The position numbers and the translations under genes were made by a program. From Bradyrhizobiaceae bacterium PARB1 (GTDB lineage Bacteria; Pseudomonadota; Alphaproteobacteria; Rhizobiales; Xanthobacteraceae): DNA of 64,000 bases. Position 1 is the first letter of the stretch. Each line of letters opens with the position of its first letter. The stretch spans positions 500,485 to 564,484 of the forward strand of contig NKIY01000005.1 in the NCBI GenBank assembly GCA_002256345.1, in the 5' to 3' direction. Shown piece by piece: positions 33,596 to 42,739 of this stretch. The notes under the pieces were generated by a model. That model worked only from the letters and a program-made list of their open reading frames with translations. It had not been told where the DNA came from and did not search any database.

Positions 33596-35917
33596 CTACG
33601 CCGCCTTCGCGCTCTTGATCGCCTCCCACACCTTGATCGGCGACAACGGTGTGTTGAGCTGCATGATTCCATAGGGTGCCAGCGCATCGAGCACGCCGTT
33701 GACCACGCAAGGCGGCCCGCCGATGGCGCCGGATTCACCGCAGCCCTTGGCACCGATCGGATTGGTAACGCACGGCGCCGAACCGTCGAGCGTGACGTTC
33801 AACAACGGCATGTCGGTGGCGCGCGGGATGCAGTAATCCTGATAGGTCGCGGTGATGAGCTGCCCATCCTCGTCGTAATGGACATTCTCGAACAGCGCCT
33901 GGCCGATCCCCTGCGCGACGCCGCCATGGATCTGTCCGGTGACCAGCATCGGATTCACCGCAACGCCGACATCGTCCACCGTGGTGTAGCGCACGACATT
34001 GGTGATGCCGGTTTCCGGATCGATCTCGACCTCGCAGATATGCGTGCCATTGGGCCAGCTCGGCGCATCGACCTCACCGGTGGAATCGACGCTCAAGCCT
34101 GCGCCACCTTCGACCTTGGCGATTTCAAACAGGCTGACGCGCTTGTCGGTGCCGACCACGGTGAGGAAACCGTCGACATATTCAATGTCCTCGACGGACG
34201 CTTCCATCATGTTCGACGCCTTTTCGCGCGCCTTCTTGATGAGATCCTGCGTGGAGACGACGGCAGCCGTGCCGCCGACGAATAGCGAGCGCGAACCGAC
34301 GCTACCGAAACCGAGCGCCACATCGGTGTCGCCCTGCACCACGTCGATCTTGTCGATCCCGATGCCGAGCGAGGTCGCGACCATCTGCGAGTAAGCGGTC
34401 TGCAAGCCCTGCCCCATGGCCATTGTGCCGGAATAGAGAATGACGCGGCCATTCGGCGTCGCCGTGAGCGTCACCTTCTCGGTGTGGTTGCGCCCGCCGG
34501 TCCATTCGATATAGCTGGTGAGACCACGTCCATAGAGCATACCCCGCTTCTTCGCTTCCTTCTTGCGCGCGGCAAAGCCATCCCAGTCCGCAAGTTCGGA
34601 TGCGCGCTCCAGCATGTGCGCGAAGGCACCGCTGTCATACACCTGCCCCACCGCATTGGTGTAGGGAAACTGGGCGGGCTTGATGTAGTTCACCTTGCGG
34701 ATGGCGCGCGGGTCCATGCCGATCTGGCGCGCGGCAGCATCGAGCAGGCGCTCCATGATGAACACCGCTTCGGGACGACCTGCGCCACGATAGGCGCCGA
34801 CCGGCGCCGTGTTGGTCATGACCGCCTTGATCTCGTAATGCACATTCGGCACGTCATAAACGCTGGTCTGCACGAACGGCCCGAGCACCAATGGAATGAT
34901 CACGCCGGTGCCGCTGAGATACGCGCCGGTACCACCGAGCGACTTCACGCGATATGCCTGGATGCGGCCTTTGGCGTCGAGCGCGAGCTCCGCGGTCGAG
35001 GTGAGATCGCGGCCATGGGTGCCGCCGACGAAATCGTCCGTGCGGTCGCCGCGCCAGCGGATCTTCTTGCCGAGCTTCACCGCCGCATAGGCGACGATGC
35101 CGTCTTCCGGATACAGGCTGGTCTTCTGCCCGAAGCCGCCGCCGATGTCGCCGACCACAAGACGGATCGACTCCTTCGGCCGCTTCAGGATGGCATCGGC
35201 GATGATGTCGCGCGTCGCCATCGGCGTCTGCGACTGCACATAGACCGTGAGCCGGCCGGTCTTCTTGTCCACGTCCGCGATCGTGCTGCGCGGCTCCATC
35301 GCCGACGGCACGAGCCGCTGGCTGACGATATCGAGCGACACCGTGTGCTTGGCATCGGCGAAGATCGCGGCGATCTTGCCCGCATCGCCATAGCTCATGG
35401 AAGCCGCGATATTGTCCGGCGCCTGCTCCCAAACCGCCGGTGCACCTGCCGCGATGGCGGCGGCGGGATCGACCACGGCCGGCAGCACATCGTAATCGAC
35501 CTCGATCGCCTCGGCGGCGAGCTGCGCCTGAATGCGCGACGTCGCAATCACAGCCGCGACACCCTCGCCGGCGAAACGCACCGCCTCATGCGCCAACAGG
35601 CGGCGCGGCGGAAACTGCATGGCCGATCCGTCCGGCCGCTTGAAAATGTTCAGCGTCGGCAGCGTGCCGACATCGTCAGCGACGAGATCGGCGCCGGTGA
35701 GGATCGCCTGCACGCCGGGCATCGCGCTGGCGGCCTCGGTATTCACCCCCATGATCTTGGCATGGGCATGCGGCGAGCGCAGCACATGCAGCCACAGTGC
35801 GCCGTCTTCCGGCTTGTCGTCGATGAAATGGCCCTGCCCGGTGAGAAGTCGCTGGTCTTCGAGGCGCTTGGGAGACAACCCCGCGCCGAAACGCAGGTTC
35901 GCAGGCAGAATATTCAT
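33596..35917 (-). CDS. Molybdenum hydroxylase large subunit, form II CoxL type, without partner subunits
   Basis: Xanthine oxidase-family molybdopterin-binding subunit of 773 residues. The first part (about 20-130) is the Ald_Xan_dh_C-like domain, followed by the Mo-binding domain. GGGFGQK and AYRGAGRPE are visible; the latter is the signature of form II (putative) CoxL, whereas true CO dehydrogenase has AYRCSFR. The active-site glutamate lies in KGCGESGAIG near the C-terminus. The FAD (CoxM) and iron-sulfur (CoxS) subunit genes, normally adjacent, are absent on both sides. The ATG at 35917 follows AAGGAAG. It may hydroxylate an N-heterocycle or aldehyde; the nearby purine genes make a purine or its breakdown product possible. 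Confidence 0.88.
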   Translation of the reverse strand: MNILPANLRFGAGLSPKRLEDQRLLTGQGHFIDDKPEDGALWLHVLRSPHAHAKIMGVNTEAASAMPGVQAILTGADLVADDVGTLPTLNIFKRPDGSAMQFPPRRLLAHEAVRFAGEGVAAVIATSRIQAQLAAEAIEVDYDVLPAVVDPAAAIAAGAPAVWEQAPDNIAASMSYGDAGKIAAIFADAKHTVSLDIVSQRLVPSAMEPRSTIADVDKKTGRLTVYVQSQTPMATRDIIADAILKRPKESIRLVVGDIGGGFGQKTSLYPEDGIVAYAAVKLGKKIRWRGDRTDDFVGGTHGRDLTSTAELALDAKGRIQAYRVKSLGGTGAYLSGTGVIIPLVLGPFVQTSVYDVPNVHYEIKAVMTNTAPVGAYRGAGRPEAVFIMERLLDAAARQIGMDPRAIRKVNYIKPAQFPYTNAVGQVYDSGAFAHMLERASELADWDGFAARKKEAKKRGMLYGRGLTSYIEWTGGRNHTEKVTLTATPNGRVILYSGTMAMGQGLQTAYSQMVATSLGIGIDKIDVVQGDTDVALGFGSVGSRSLFVGGTAAVVSTQDLIKKAREKASNMMEASVEDIEYVDGFLTVVGTDKRVSLFEIAKVEGGAGLSVDSTGEVDAPSWPNGTHICEVEIDPETGITNVVRYTTVDDVGVAVNPMLVTGQIHGGVAQGIGQALFENVHYDEDGQLITATYQDYCIPRATDMPLLNVTLDGSAPCVTNPIGAKGCGESGAIGGPPCVVNGVLDALAPYGIMQLNTPLSPIKVWEAIKSAKAA

Positions 35918-36123
35918 CGGGCTTCCTTGGATGGCGGGCCTTACGGGCGGGCTGCGCGAACCTTGCCCGAAAATCCCATGCGCGCCAACCGCGTTGCGGC
36001 GGGCCAGAACGGGCGGAATTGCATATCGAATATTGTTACAATGCGTGTGCTGTGAGGTGGATGACGCGGACTTTGTCATCGGACGCACTTCGCGCGACCC
36101 GTTGGCCGATCTGCCCTATGGCA

Positions 36124-36999
36124 TCATGCGACATCGGCCAACACCCGCTCGATCACCTTGCGTTCATCCGCCGTCAGGGCGGGCTGTGGCGCCACGGGAT
36201 CGCCGACCTCATACCCCTGGATCGCGAGGCCGGTCTTGATGCAGGCGGCAAGATTGTAGCGTGCGAAAGCCTCGTTGAGCCCCCATAGCTTCCGCTGCAG
36301 GATCATCGCCTCGTCCCAGCGCTGCGCCTTGCAGAGATCGTAGAGGCGTACGCTCTGCTTCGGCACCACGCAGGCCGGCCCGGCCATCCAGCCGACCCCG
36401 CCGATCAGCATCACCGCGGCCGGAATATGCGCTGACGCAGCGAACACGCTGAGCTTGCCGCTGCAGCGATTGATCATCGACAGCAGCCGACCGGTATTGG
36501 TGGAGGCATCCTTGATATAGTTGATGCGCGGATGCTCGGCGAGCCGCGCCACCACATCCAGCGTGAGATCTGAGCGCTGGAATTGTGGATTGGTGTAGAT
36601 CACCACCGGGATATCGACGGCATCGGCGATCGCGCGAAAATAGGATTCGATCTGCGCATCCTTGAGCGGGAAATACGCTTCGAGAATGGCGAGAATGCCG
36701 TCGGCGCCGAGCTTCTGATACGACTTCGCCTGCGCTACCGCATCCACCGTGGATGTCGAGGCGACGCCCGCCACGACAGGCACGCGCCCCTGCGCGGCCT
36801 CGATGGTGGTCTGCACCACGCTCCGGCGCTGCTCGCGATTGAGATAGGCGAACTCGCCGGTCGAGCCGAGCGGCGTCAGTCCGTGCACACCGGCCGCGAT
36901 GAGGTCGTCGCATAGCCGTGCGAGTACGTCGGTGCGAATGCGGCCGTCGTGATCGGTAGGCGACACGAGATAAGGAAATACGCCATGAAAGCCGGCCAT
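36124..36999 (-). CDS. DapA/N-acetylneuraminate lyase-family aldolase
   Basis: Class I aldolase-fold enzyme of 291 residues. The Schiff-base lysine is in YIKDAST and the family tyrosine is in VIYTNP; the entry motif [14 protein letters not shown] is also present. Members include dihydrodipicolinate synthase, sialic acid lyase and various keto-acid lyases. It lies 4 bases after the allantoate amidohydrolase-like gene on the same strand, so it is part of the purine cluster rather than lysine synthesis. Its reaction there is not known. Confidence 0.87.
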   Translation of the reverse strand: MAGFHGVFPYLVSPTDHDGRIRTDVLARLCDDLIAAGVHGLTPLGSTGEFAYLNREQRRSVVQTTIEAAQGRVPVVAGVASTSTVDAVAQAKSYQKLGADGILAILEAYFPLKDAQIESYFRAIADAVDIPVVIYTNPQFQRSDLTLDVVARLAEHPRINYIKDASTNTGRLLSMINRCSGKLSVFAASAHIPAAVMLIGGVGWMAGPACVVPKQSVRLYDLCKAQRWDEAMILQRKLWGLNEAFARYNLAACIKTGLAIQGYEVGDPVAPQPALTADERKVIERVLADVA

Positions 37000-37003
37000 C
37001 GGA

Positions 37004-38269
37004 CTATGCCTTCGGTTCGAAATTCTCGATCATGCGCAACAGGACGCGCGCGCCCGCTTCGACATCGGCGGTCTCGACATGCTCGGCCGGATTGTGGCTG
37101 ATGCCGCCGCGGCAGCGTACGAACAGCATCGCGATATCGGCGATGTCGATCATGGCCATGCCATCATGCCCCGCGCCGCTCGGCAATTCAAACACCCGGA
37201 ACCCTTCCGCCGCGATCGCCGCACCAATCTGGTTTTGCAGCCAGGGCGCACAAGGCGCAGTGCCGTTCTCATGGGTAACGTTGATCTGCAGGTCGAGCTG
37301 CCGCTGCTTGGCGATGGTCTCGATCTCGCGCACGATGTCAGTCACCGCCATCTTGCGATAGCTGTCCTTCGGCGCCCGGATATCGAGGGTGAAGGAGACG
37401 AGCCCCGGAATGACATTGGTCGCTCCCGGCATCGCGTTGATGTAGCCGACGGTGCCGACCAGCCCGCCGCGATCGGACCGGCAGAATTCCTCCACCACGA
37501 GAATACATTCGGCAGCGCCAGTCAAGGCGTCGCGCCGCATCGGCATCGGCACGGTGCCGGCATGACCGGCCGTGCCGTGCAGCTCCACCGCCAGCCGGGT
37601 CGCACCTGCAATCGCAGTGACGACGCCCACCGGCAGATCCTGCGCCTCCAGCACCGGCCCCTGCTCGATATGCAATTCGAGATAGGCCAGCACCTCCGCG
37701 GGCGCCCGCGCAGCGGCGCCGATATGATCGGGATCGAGCCCGAAGCTTTCCATCGCCGCACGCATGGCGATGCCGTCGCGATCGCGGCTTGCCAATGCGC
37801 TCTCGTCGAAAGTACCCGCCACCGTGCGGCTGCCGAGCAGCGTCGAGGCAAACCGCGTCCCCTCCTCATCGGCAAAGGCCACGATCTCGATGGCGAAAGG
37901 CAGCCTGATGCCACGGCGGTTGAGATCACCGACGCAGGCGATCGCCGTGATGACGCCGAGCGGTCCATCCCATTTACCCGCATCGCGCACGGTGTCGTAA
38001 TGCGAGCCGAGCATCAGGCACGGCGCGCCCGGCTTCAACCCCTCATAGCGCCCGCACACATTGCCGATCGCATCAACGCGCGCCAGCATCCCCGCCTGTC
38101 GCATCCAGCCGACCAGCAGCTCCGCAGCCGCACGGTGCTCCTTCGACAGGAATACGCGTGTAAGATTGTCCGGCGTCTCCGAGATCGCGGCGAGTTCATC
38201 GATGCGCCCGACGATCTCGTCGCCGAGCCCTTGTCGTTCAGTTTGCACTAGCCGCGCCCCACGGTGCAT
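37004..38269 (-). CDS. M20 family amidohydrolase, allantoate amidohydrolase-like
   Basis: Metal-dependent amidohydrolase of 421 residues in the allantoate amidohydrolase/N-carbamoyl amino acid hydrolase group. Metal-site motifs are [16 protein letters not shown] (first His and Asp) and [10 protein letters not shown] (acidic pair), with [12 protein letters not shown] further on and SGAGHDGM near the C-terminus. Coupling to uricase indicates that it cleaves allantoate to ureidoglycine with release of ammonia. The ATG at 38269 overlaps the uricase end by 22 bases; a GTG at 38248 (in TAGTG) is an alternative start. A second family member is at 62803-64000. Confidence 0.88.
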   Translation of the reverse strand: MHRGARLVQTERQGLGDEIVGRIDELAAISETPDNLTRVFLSKEHRAAAELLVGWMRQAGMLARVDAIGNVCGRYEGLKPGAPCLMLGSHYDTVRDAGKWDGPLGVITAIACVGDLNRRGIRLPFAIEIVAFADEEGTRFASTLLGSRTVAGTFDESALASRDRDGIAMRAAMESFGLDPDHIGAAARAPAEVLAYLELHIEQGPVLEAQDLPVGVVTAIAGATRLAVELHGTAGHAGTVPMPMRRDALTGAAECILVVEEFCRSDRGGLVGTVGYINAMPGATNVIPGLVSFTLDIRAPKDSYRKMAVTDIVREIETIAKQRQLDLQINVTHENGTAPCAPWLQNQIGAAIAAEGFRVFELPSGAGHDGMAMIDIADIAMLFVRCRGGISHNPAEHVETADVEAGARVLLRMIENFEPKA

Positions 38270-39087
38270 TCGATCTGGCCGTGCGGTTCTTCCGTCGGCA
38301 AGAACACGTCATTGTTGTTGTCGAGACCAAACGGCGCCAGATTCATCGGGATGAAATGCAGGTTCGGGCAGGCCATGCTGATCTCGGAAATCTCCGGCAC
38401 TGCAGCCAGCGCCTTCTCACCCATACGGTACAGGCTGTTCTGCACGCTTGGACTATAAGTGGTTGCAAATTCGCGCAACAGCGTCTCAAGGATCTTTGCA
38501 TTGGTCGCCGCATAGTCCGCCGGCGTACCCGACCACTTCCATGAGGCGACCATCGACGTCGCGCAGATGCGGTCGTCGGTCGGTTGAAGGGTGGAGTATT
38601 TGTCAGTGTAGTAGTTCTCCCAGCCGGACTGGGTGGATTTCATGAAAACGAAATTGTCGAGCCCCGAGCTCATCGTCATGCTGTCGCGGGTCGCGACCAG
38701 CTCGACGAACGGCTTGCCATTGTCATCGCGCACAAAGCTGTGCGGATGCGGCGCGCCGTCGATGGACAGCCGGCTCCATTTGGTCTCATGCGCGGTGATG
38801 CTCACCGACGCCGCCTGCGGATAGAGATCGAGATAACGCCTGGCCAGTACCTGGCAGAACGGCTCGGTTTGCAGCGCGGTGTTCTCGCGTGCTGTCGCAT
38901 TGACGATATTCTTGATCGTATCCGTGGAGGTCGAAGTGGAATTGTCGGCATCCGTATAAGCGCGGCCGAAGTCACCCTCCAGCATCACTTTGAGGCTGAG
39001 CTGGCTGACATCCTGCGTGTCGCCGTCCCGATGCACCCGCATGATGCGGACACGGCCCTTGCCATAGCGGTTCTTGATGAGCGTCAC
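38248..39087 (-). CDS. Uricase (urate oxidase)
   Basis: Cofactor-independent urate oxidase of 279 residues that converts urate and oxygen to 5-hydroxyisourate and hydrogen peroxide. Family stretches are YGKGRVRIMRV, the catalytic Thr/Asp region around AYTDADNSTSTSTDTIKN, and VATRDSMTMSSGLDNFVFMKSTQSGW. Length is close to the normal 290-300. The start is a GTG at 39087 with GAGG upstream. The gene follows the UraD-UraH gene by 116 bases on the same strand and overlaps the amidohydrolase gene. Its products feed the neighbouring enzymes. Confidence 0.93.
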   Translation of the reverse strand: MTLIKNRYGKGRVRIMRVHRDGDTQDVSQLSLKVMLEGDFGRAYTDADNSTSTSTDTIKNIVNATARENTALQTEPFCQVLARRYLDLYPQAASVSITAHETKWSRLSIDGAPHPHSFVRDDNGKPFVELVATRDSMTMSSGLDNFVFMKSTQSGWENYYTDKYSTLQPTDDRICATSMVASWKWSGTPADYAATNAKILETLLREFATTYSPSVQNSLYRMGEKALAAVPEISEISMACPNLHFIPMNLAPFGLDNNNDVFLPTEEPHGQIECTVGRG

Positions 39088-39203
39088 GAACGACCTCAGT
39101 TACTGACGGGCGATCCGGACCATCCGGCCGCCGCATGTTCCGGCCAGTTATTTCGAGCAACCTTCGTGCCGCCGGTCAAGCAATGCCTCGCTCCGAAAAG
39201 CAA

Positions 39204-40091
39204 CTAGCTTCCCCGATATGTTCCATAGCTCCACGGCGTCACCAGCAAAGGCACGTGCAGATGCCCTTCCGGCTCGTAAACCGAGAACCGCAACGGAATC
39301 TCGTCGAGGAACGGCGGGTCCGACATCGGCACCTTGCGGGCCGCGAAATAGGCTCCGACCTTGAAGGTCAGCTCATAGCGCCCGACCGGCACCGGTCGGC
39401 CGCCGATCAGTGGCATATCGGTGCGGCCATCGTGATTGGTGACGGTGCGTGCGATCAGGCGGCTCGCGCCGAGCCGCGACAATTCCACCAGCTCGACCTC
39501 GATCCCTTCCGCCGGCTTGCCGCCATGCGTGTCGAGCACATGGGTCGATAGCCGGCCATTCACCTTGAGCGGATCGTCGCCCTTCACGAGTTGATCGAGC
39601 CGCAGCGCCGCGATCCTGCAGATCTCGCCGATGGACACCGCCATCTCCGTCTTCGCATCGTTCGGCAGCCGCTTCTCGAAATCGGCGAGAATGGAATCTT
39701 TCGTGTGACGACGGACACAGACAATGTAGGGAAATTCGAATTTCTTGCGATAAGCAGTGTTTGCCTGTTCGAATGCGTCGTATTCGGCTTCCGACAGCCG
39801 GTCGAGGCCGACGCTGTGCTGTTCGGCGTTGGATTCCGCCGTGAGCTGGTCGCCGCGCATGGTCTTGTCGGCCAGATCGGGATGCGCCTTGATCAGCGCC
39901 AGACGCTGCGCGGGCGACGCCACGGCCACTGCCTGGCGCATCATGAGGTGCAGCCGGCTGACGCCGCTGAACGGCCGCTGAAAAAACGCGGCTTCGGCGA
40001 TCCACGGCGAATGTTCGAAGACATTCGCGAGCGCGGCAACGAATTCCTCCTGGCTGCATGAATTGAGATAGTCGATCGTGGTCTCGATCAT
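39204..40091 (-). CDS. UraD-UraH fusion: OHCU decarboxylase/5-hydroxyisourate hydrolase
   Basis: Bifunctional enzyme of 295 residues converting the unstable uricase product into S-allantoin. Residues about 1-165 are OHCU decarboxylase (PWIAEAAFFQRPF, the catalytic His in KAHPDLADK, and EYDAFEQANTAYRKKFEFPY). Residues about 180-295 are the transthyretin-like hydroxyisourate hydrolase, with LSTHVLDTHGGKPAEG at its start and the diagnostic C-terminal YRGS. The order (decarboxylase first) matches the plant allantoin synthase, while the second reaction in the pathway is done by the N-terminal half. AGAGG precedes the ATG at 40091. It lies 49 bases after puuE. Confidence 0.95.
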   Translation of the reverse strand: MIETTIDYLNSCSQEEFVAALANVFEHSPWIAEAAFFQRPFSGVSRLHLMMRQAVAVASPAQRLALIKAHPDLADKTMRGDQLTAESNAEQHSVGLDRLSEAEYDAFEQANTAYRKKFEFPYIVCVRRHTKDSILADFEKRLPNDAKTEMAVSIGEICRIAALRLDQLVKGDDPLKVNGRLSTHVLDTHGGKPAEGIEVELVELSRLGASRLIARTVTNHDGRTDMPLIGGRPVPVGRYELTFKVGAYFAARKVPMSDPPFLDEIPLRFSVYEPEGHLHVPLLVTPWSYGTYRGS

Positions 40092-40140
40092 ATCAGCCTC
40101 TGTCCAGGTCCTTTAATCCAGATCTGATGCGAGCTCTTGC

Positions 40141-41073
40141 CTAGCCGATCGCGCGAGCATCTGCCGCGAGATGCTTCAGATTGGCATGCCAGTGCTCGGC
40201 AATCGCGAGCCGCGTCGGCACCCACACTTTCTCATGGCTCATGATGTAATCGAGGAACCGCATCAGCGACGCCGCACGTCCGGGCCGTCCGACGAGGCGG
40301 CAATGCAGGCCCACCGTCATCATCTTCGGCGATGTCGCGCCTTCCGCATAGAGCACGTCGAAGGCATCCTTCAGATAGGAGAAGAACTGCTCGCCATTGC
40401 TGAATCCCTGCGCATTGGTGAAGCGCATGTCGTTGGCGTCGAGCGTATAGGGAATGATGAGCTGCGGCTCGCTGGCGCCCTTGATCCAGTAGGGCAGATC
40501 GTCGGCATAGCTGTCGCTGAGATATTTGAACCCGCCGGCTTCCATCAGCAGCCGCAGCGTATTGATCGAGCTTCGGCCGGTGTACCAGCCGTTCGGGCGG
40601 GCTCCCGTTGCCTCGGTATGCACGCGGATTGCCTCGGCAATCTCATGGCGCTCCTCGGGCTCGGACATGTCCTTGTGCTCGATCCATTTCAGGCTGTGGC
40701 TGGCGATATCCCACATCGCCTCCTGCATGGCGGCGACAATCTCGGGATTACGCGCGAGCGCGGTTGCCACGCCGAACACCGTGGTCGGCAATCCGCGCTC
40801 GGTGAATATGCGAAACAACCGCCAGAAGCCTGCACGCGAGCCATATTCGTACATGGATTCGATATTGGCATGGCGCTGCCCCGGCCATGGCTGCGCACCC
40901 AGCACGTCGGAGAGAAACGCCTCCGACGCACGGTCACCATGCAGGATGTTGTTCTCGCCGCCCTCCTCGAAATTGACGACGAATTGCACGGCGACGCGTG
41001 CGCCGCCCGGCCATTTCGGATCGGGCGGATTGCGACCGTAGCCGCGCAAATCGCGGGGATAATCGGCGGTCAT
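40141..41073 (-). CDS. puuE: Allantoinase PuuE (polysaccharide deacetylase-like)
   Basis: Allantoinase of the polysaccharide-deacetylase fold, 310 residues, hydrolysing allantoin to allantoate. The family N-terminus YPRDLRGYGRNPPDPKWPGG is followed by VNFEEGGENN and IESMYEYGSRAGFWR; HSLKWIEHKDMSEPEE lies near residue 145. This type is not related to the metal-dependent amidohydrolase allantoinases. The ATG at 41073 overlaps the stop of the DUF3830 gene (ATGA), favouring it over the ATG-like start at 41112. Uricase, UraD-UraH, PuuE and the amidohydrolase together make a complete urate-to-ureidoglycine path. Confidence 0.92.
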   Translation of the reverse strand: MTADYPRDLRGYGRNPPDPKWPGGARVAVQFVVNFEEGGENNILHGDRASEAFLSDVLGAQPWPGQRHANIESMYEYGSRAGFWRLFRIFTERGLPTTVFGVATALARNPEIVAAMQEAMWDIASHSLKWIEHKDMSEPEERHEIAEAIRVHTEATGARPNGWYTGRSSINTLRLLMEAGGFKYLSDSYADDLPYWIKGASEPQLIIPYTLDANDMRFTNAQGFSNGEQFFSYLKDAFDVLYAEGATSPKMMTVGLHCRLVGRPGRAASLMRFLDYIMSHEKVWVPTRLAIAEHWHANLKHLAADARAIG

Positions 41074-41486
41074 CACACGAGCTCGATGCGGACTTTCTGC
41101 GCGCCCTTCCACAGCACCGTCTTGCCCATCTCCTTGAGCTTGTCGAGATTGGAGGTGATGGTGATGAAGTGGTTGCCGGCGAGCTGCCCCATCTTGCTGG
41201 CGAAATGCACACCGCTATAGGCGAGAAGGATCTCAGTCTCGCTGATGCCGCCCGGATAAAGGATCATGTGGCCCGGCGCAGGAAACGACGTGTGGTTCTC
41301 GTAATCGACACCGAAGTCGAGGTCGCCCAGCGGCATCCACACGCCCTCGCCGCTCCAGCGCACATGGATCGCCTGGCTTTCGAACGGCATCGCCTTCTTG
41401 AAGGCGGTGACGGTCAGCGGCGCATCCTCCTCCTCGAATTTCGCATCGAAGGTGAAGTCGCCGATATGGACTTTAAGCTGGCTCAT
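41073..41486 (-). CDS. DUF3830 family protein
   Basis: Cytoplasmic protein of 137 residues of the DUF3830 family, which has a cyclophilin-like beta-barrel fold and no proven function. Visible features are the N-terminal LKVHIGDFTFDAKFEEEDAP, the RWSGEGVWMPLGDLDFGVDYENHTSFPAPGH core and the C-terminal hydrophobic strand. It is the first gene of the purine cluster and translationally coupled to puuE, so a role in purine or ureide metabolism, perhaps ligand binding, is likely. The ATG at 41486 is used; the open frame before it lies in repeat DNA. Confidence 0.85.
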   Translation of the reverse strand: MSQLKVHIGDFTFDAKFEEEDAPLTVTAFKKAMPFESQAIHVRWSGEGVWMPLGDLDFGVDYENHTSFPAPGHMILYPGGISETEILLAYSGVHFASKMGQLAGNHFITITSNLDKLKEMGKTVLWKGAQKVRIELV

Positions 41487-41625
41487 GCAGGCATGTCTCG
41501 CGGGTCGGGAGTGGATCGATGGCGCCAGTGTGCAGGTGCGCTGCGAAGAAGCAAGGGTGGTGCTCCCCGTCGTTGCCGACTTGACCCACCTCTTCCTGCC
41601 GCGCTGGCAGCCAGACTCTTCCTCT

Positions 41626-41724
41626 CGTTGCCCGGCTTGACCGGGCAATCCGGTAAACACTGGCTTCTCAGATCGAGCCGAACCATCAGTGTCTACTGGA
41701 TCGCCCGCTTTCGCGGGCAATGAC
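41626..41724. repeat. Palindromic dispersed repeat with two hairpins
   Basis: About 100 bases with related ends (GTTGCCCGG on the left, CGGGCAATGAC on the right) that are inverted relative to each other. The left end is itself a hairpin, TTGCCCGG-N5-CCGGGCAA (41628-41648), and the right end holds GCCCGC-N4-GCGGGC (41703-41718). This two-hairpin shape resembles palindromic units common in rhizobia. No coding capacity. Confidence 0.65.
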
Positions 41725-41829
41725 AAACGGAGCAGCAGGCTTCCCAATAGCCTCGTTCTTATTTTGTTCTTGACAATATTCCTCTCTTGGCCCTATATCC
41801 CTGCCGTCTTGTTCGCGAGGGGCGCTCTC

Positions 41830-42245
41830 ATGAGGCGTTCTTTGAGCGGGACAGGATGCGGTGCCTGCGGCCAGCCTCGCAAGCTGGACTCGGGAGGCCG
41901 GGGGCCACCGTCCCTCCCCATTATGAGGGGGAGCCGATAGGTCGGCTGCGACGGCACAGGCGAACGGCGGGAAAACCGTCGGGATCAACGGAACCGAAAC
42001 TTCGTGAATCGAAGGAGTACGGGACGTGCCGGTGTGCGACAGAGCGGTCCTCCAGCCCAAAATCCCGCGGTGGCACGCCGTCAGGCGTTGCGCGGCTCAA
42101 GTTTGCCGGCGATCCGGCAGGCAGGGGCGGCGTCAGTAACCACCAGGTGCGCCTGACGGCGTGCTGCCTCCCCTCATGTCTCGAGGGGAAACTGCTCAAA
42201 CCTCGGACGCTTCGGCGCCGCGAGAACGAGAGCGCATGATTTCAA
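41830..42245. repeat. Structured non-coding element
   Basis: About 400 bases without a credible gene but full of symmetry. There is an exact 15-base inverted repeat (GCACGCCGTCAGGCG at 42073-42087, complement at 42150-42164), a hairpin TCCCCTC-N7-GAGGGGA (42169-42189) and another, CTCCCC-N8-GGGGAG (41914-41933). Plus-strand open frame through the area is rich in Arg and lacks protein-like character. It may be a longer dispersed repeat or a structured RNA; boundaries are approximate. Confidence 0.4.
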
Positions 42246-42297
42246 GATGACGTGGCTGTTTGACATGTTGATCAGCAACGACGCGCCGGGCGTCGTA

Positions 42298-42339
42298 TTC
42301 TCCCTCGCCCAAGCGACGGAGCCGCGCAGTGGGGAGGGA
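42298..42339. repeat. Partial copy of the CTCCCTC/GGGGAGGG repeat
   Basis: Forty-two bases that match, in the opposite orientation, the right end of the palindromic element at 57958-58104 at 38 of 42 positions. It ends close to the stop codon of the small gene at 42348. Two copies in one window show that this is a dispersed repeat family. Confidence 0.75.
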
Positions 42340-42347
42340 AAAAGCCC

Positions 42348-42677
42348 TCACCGCTCATCACTGAGCGGCGGCCGGAATGTCATTGGCTCCTCAGTCGCGC
42401 GCTTTCTTGCTCGCTCCACTGCCTCGGCAAAATCCCTGGCATCGAACCACGGCAGATCGCGCATCGGTGCGTCGAGGTTGTCGCCCCAGATCTGCGATAC
42501 CTCGATATCGAATTTCATATTGTGCTTCTTGCTCACGGCCTGCACGCCGTAACCGGTGACAGCCCACTGCCGACCGAGCCAGAATACATCGCGATGTAGT
42601 ACCACGCCCCTTACGCCCGCTTCCCCAATACGTCGTCCGACGACGACGTCGGCCTCATCTCCGTCGGAGTGAGGCAT
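42348..42677 (-). CDS. Small hypothetical protein
   Basis: A 109-residue protein I do not recognise. The central and C-terminal part (VFWLGRQWAVTGYGVQAVS, then IWGDNLDAPMRDLPWFDARDFAEAVERARKR) has the mixed composition and amphipathic helix of a real protein. AAGGG lies 7 bases before the ATG. No membrane segment or cysteine motif. It is flanked by repeat DNA downstream and an exported glycine-rich gene upstream; no functional link is apparent. Confidence 0.6.
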   Translation of the reverse strand: MPHSDGDEADVVVGRRIGEAGVRGVVLHRDVFWLGRQWAVTGYGVQAVSKKHNMKFDIEVSQIWGDNLDAPMRDLPWFDARDFAEAVERARKRATEEPMTFRPPLSDER

Positions 42678-42739
42678 CTCGAATCCCTTTGTTCTTCAAG
42701 AACACGATGCCGTTCGCAAAAAGCGGTGACACTGCGACG

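Noticed and set aside
33596-35917. True carbon monoxide dehydrogenase CoxL
   Set aside because: The active-site loop reads AYRGAGR, not the AYRCSFR of form I enzymes.
41787-42239. 150-codon plus-strand open frame in the repeat region
   Set aside because: Arg/Ser/Pro-rich low-quality sequence that runs through several inverted repeats; better explained as non-coding.
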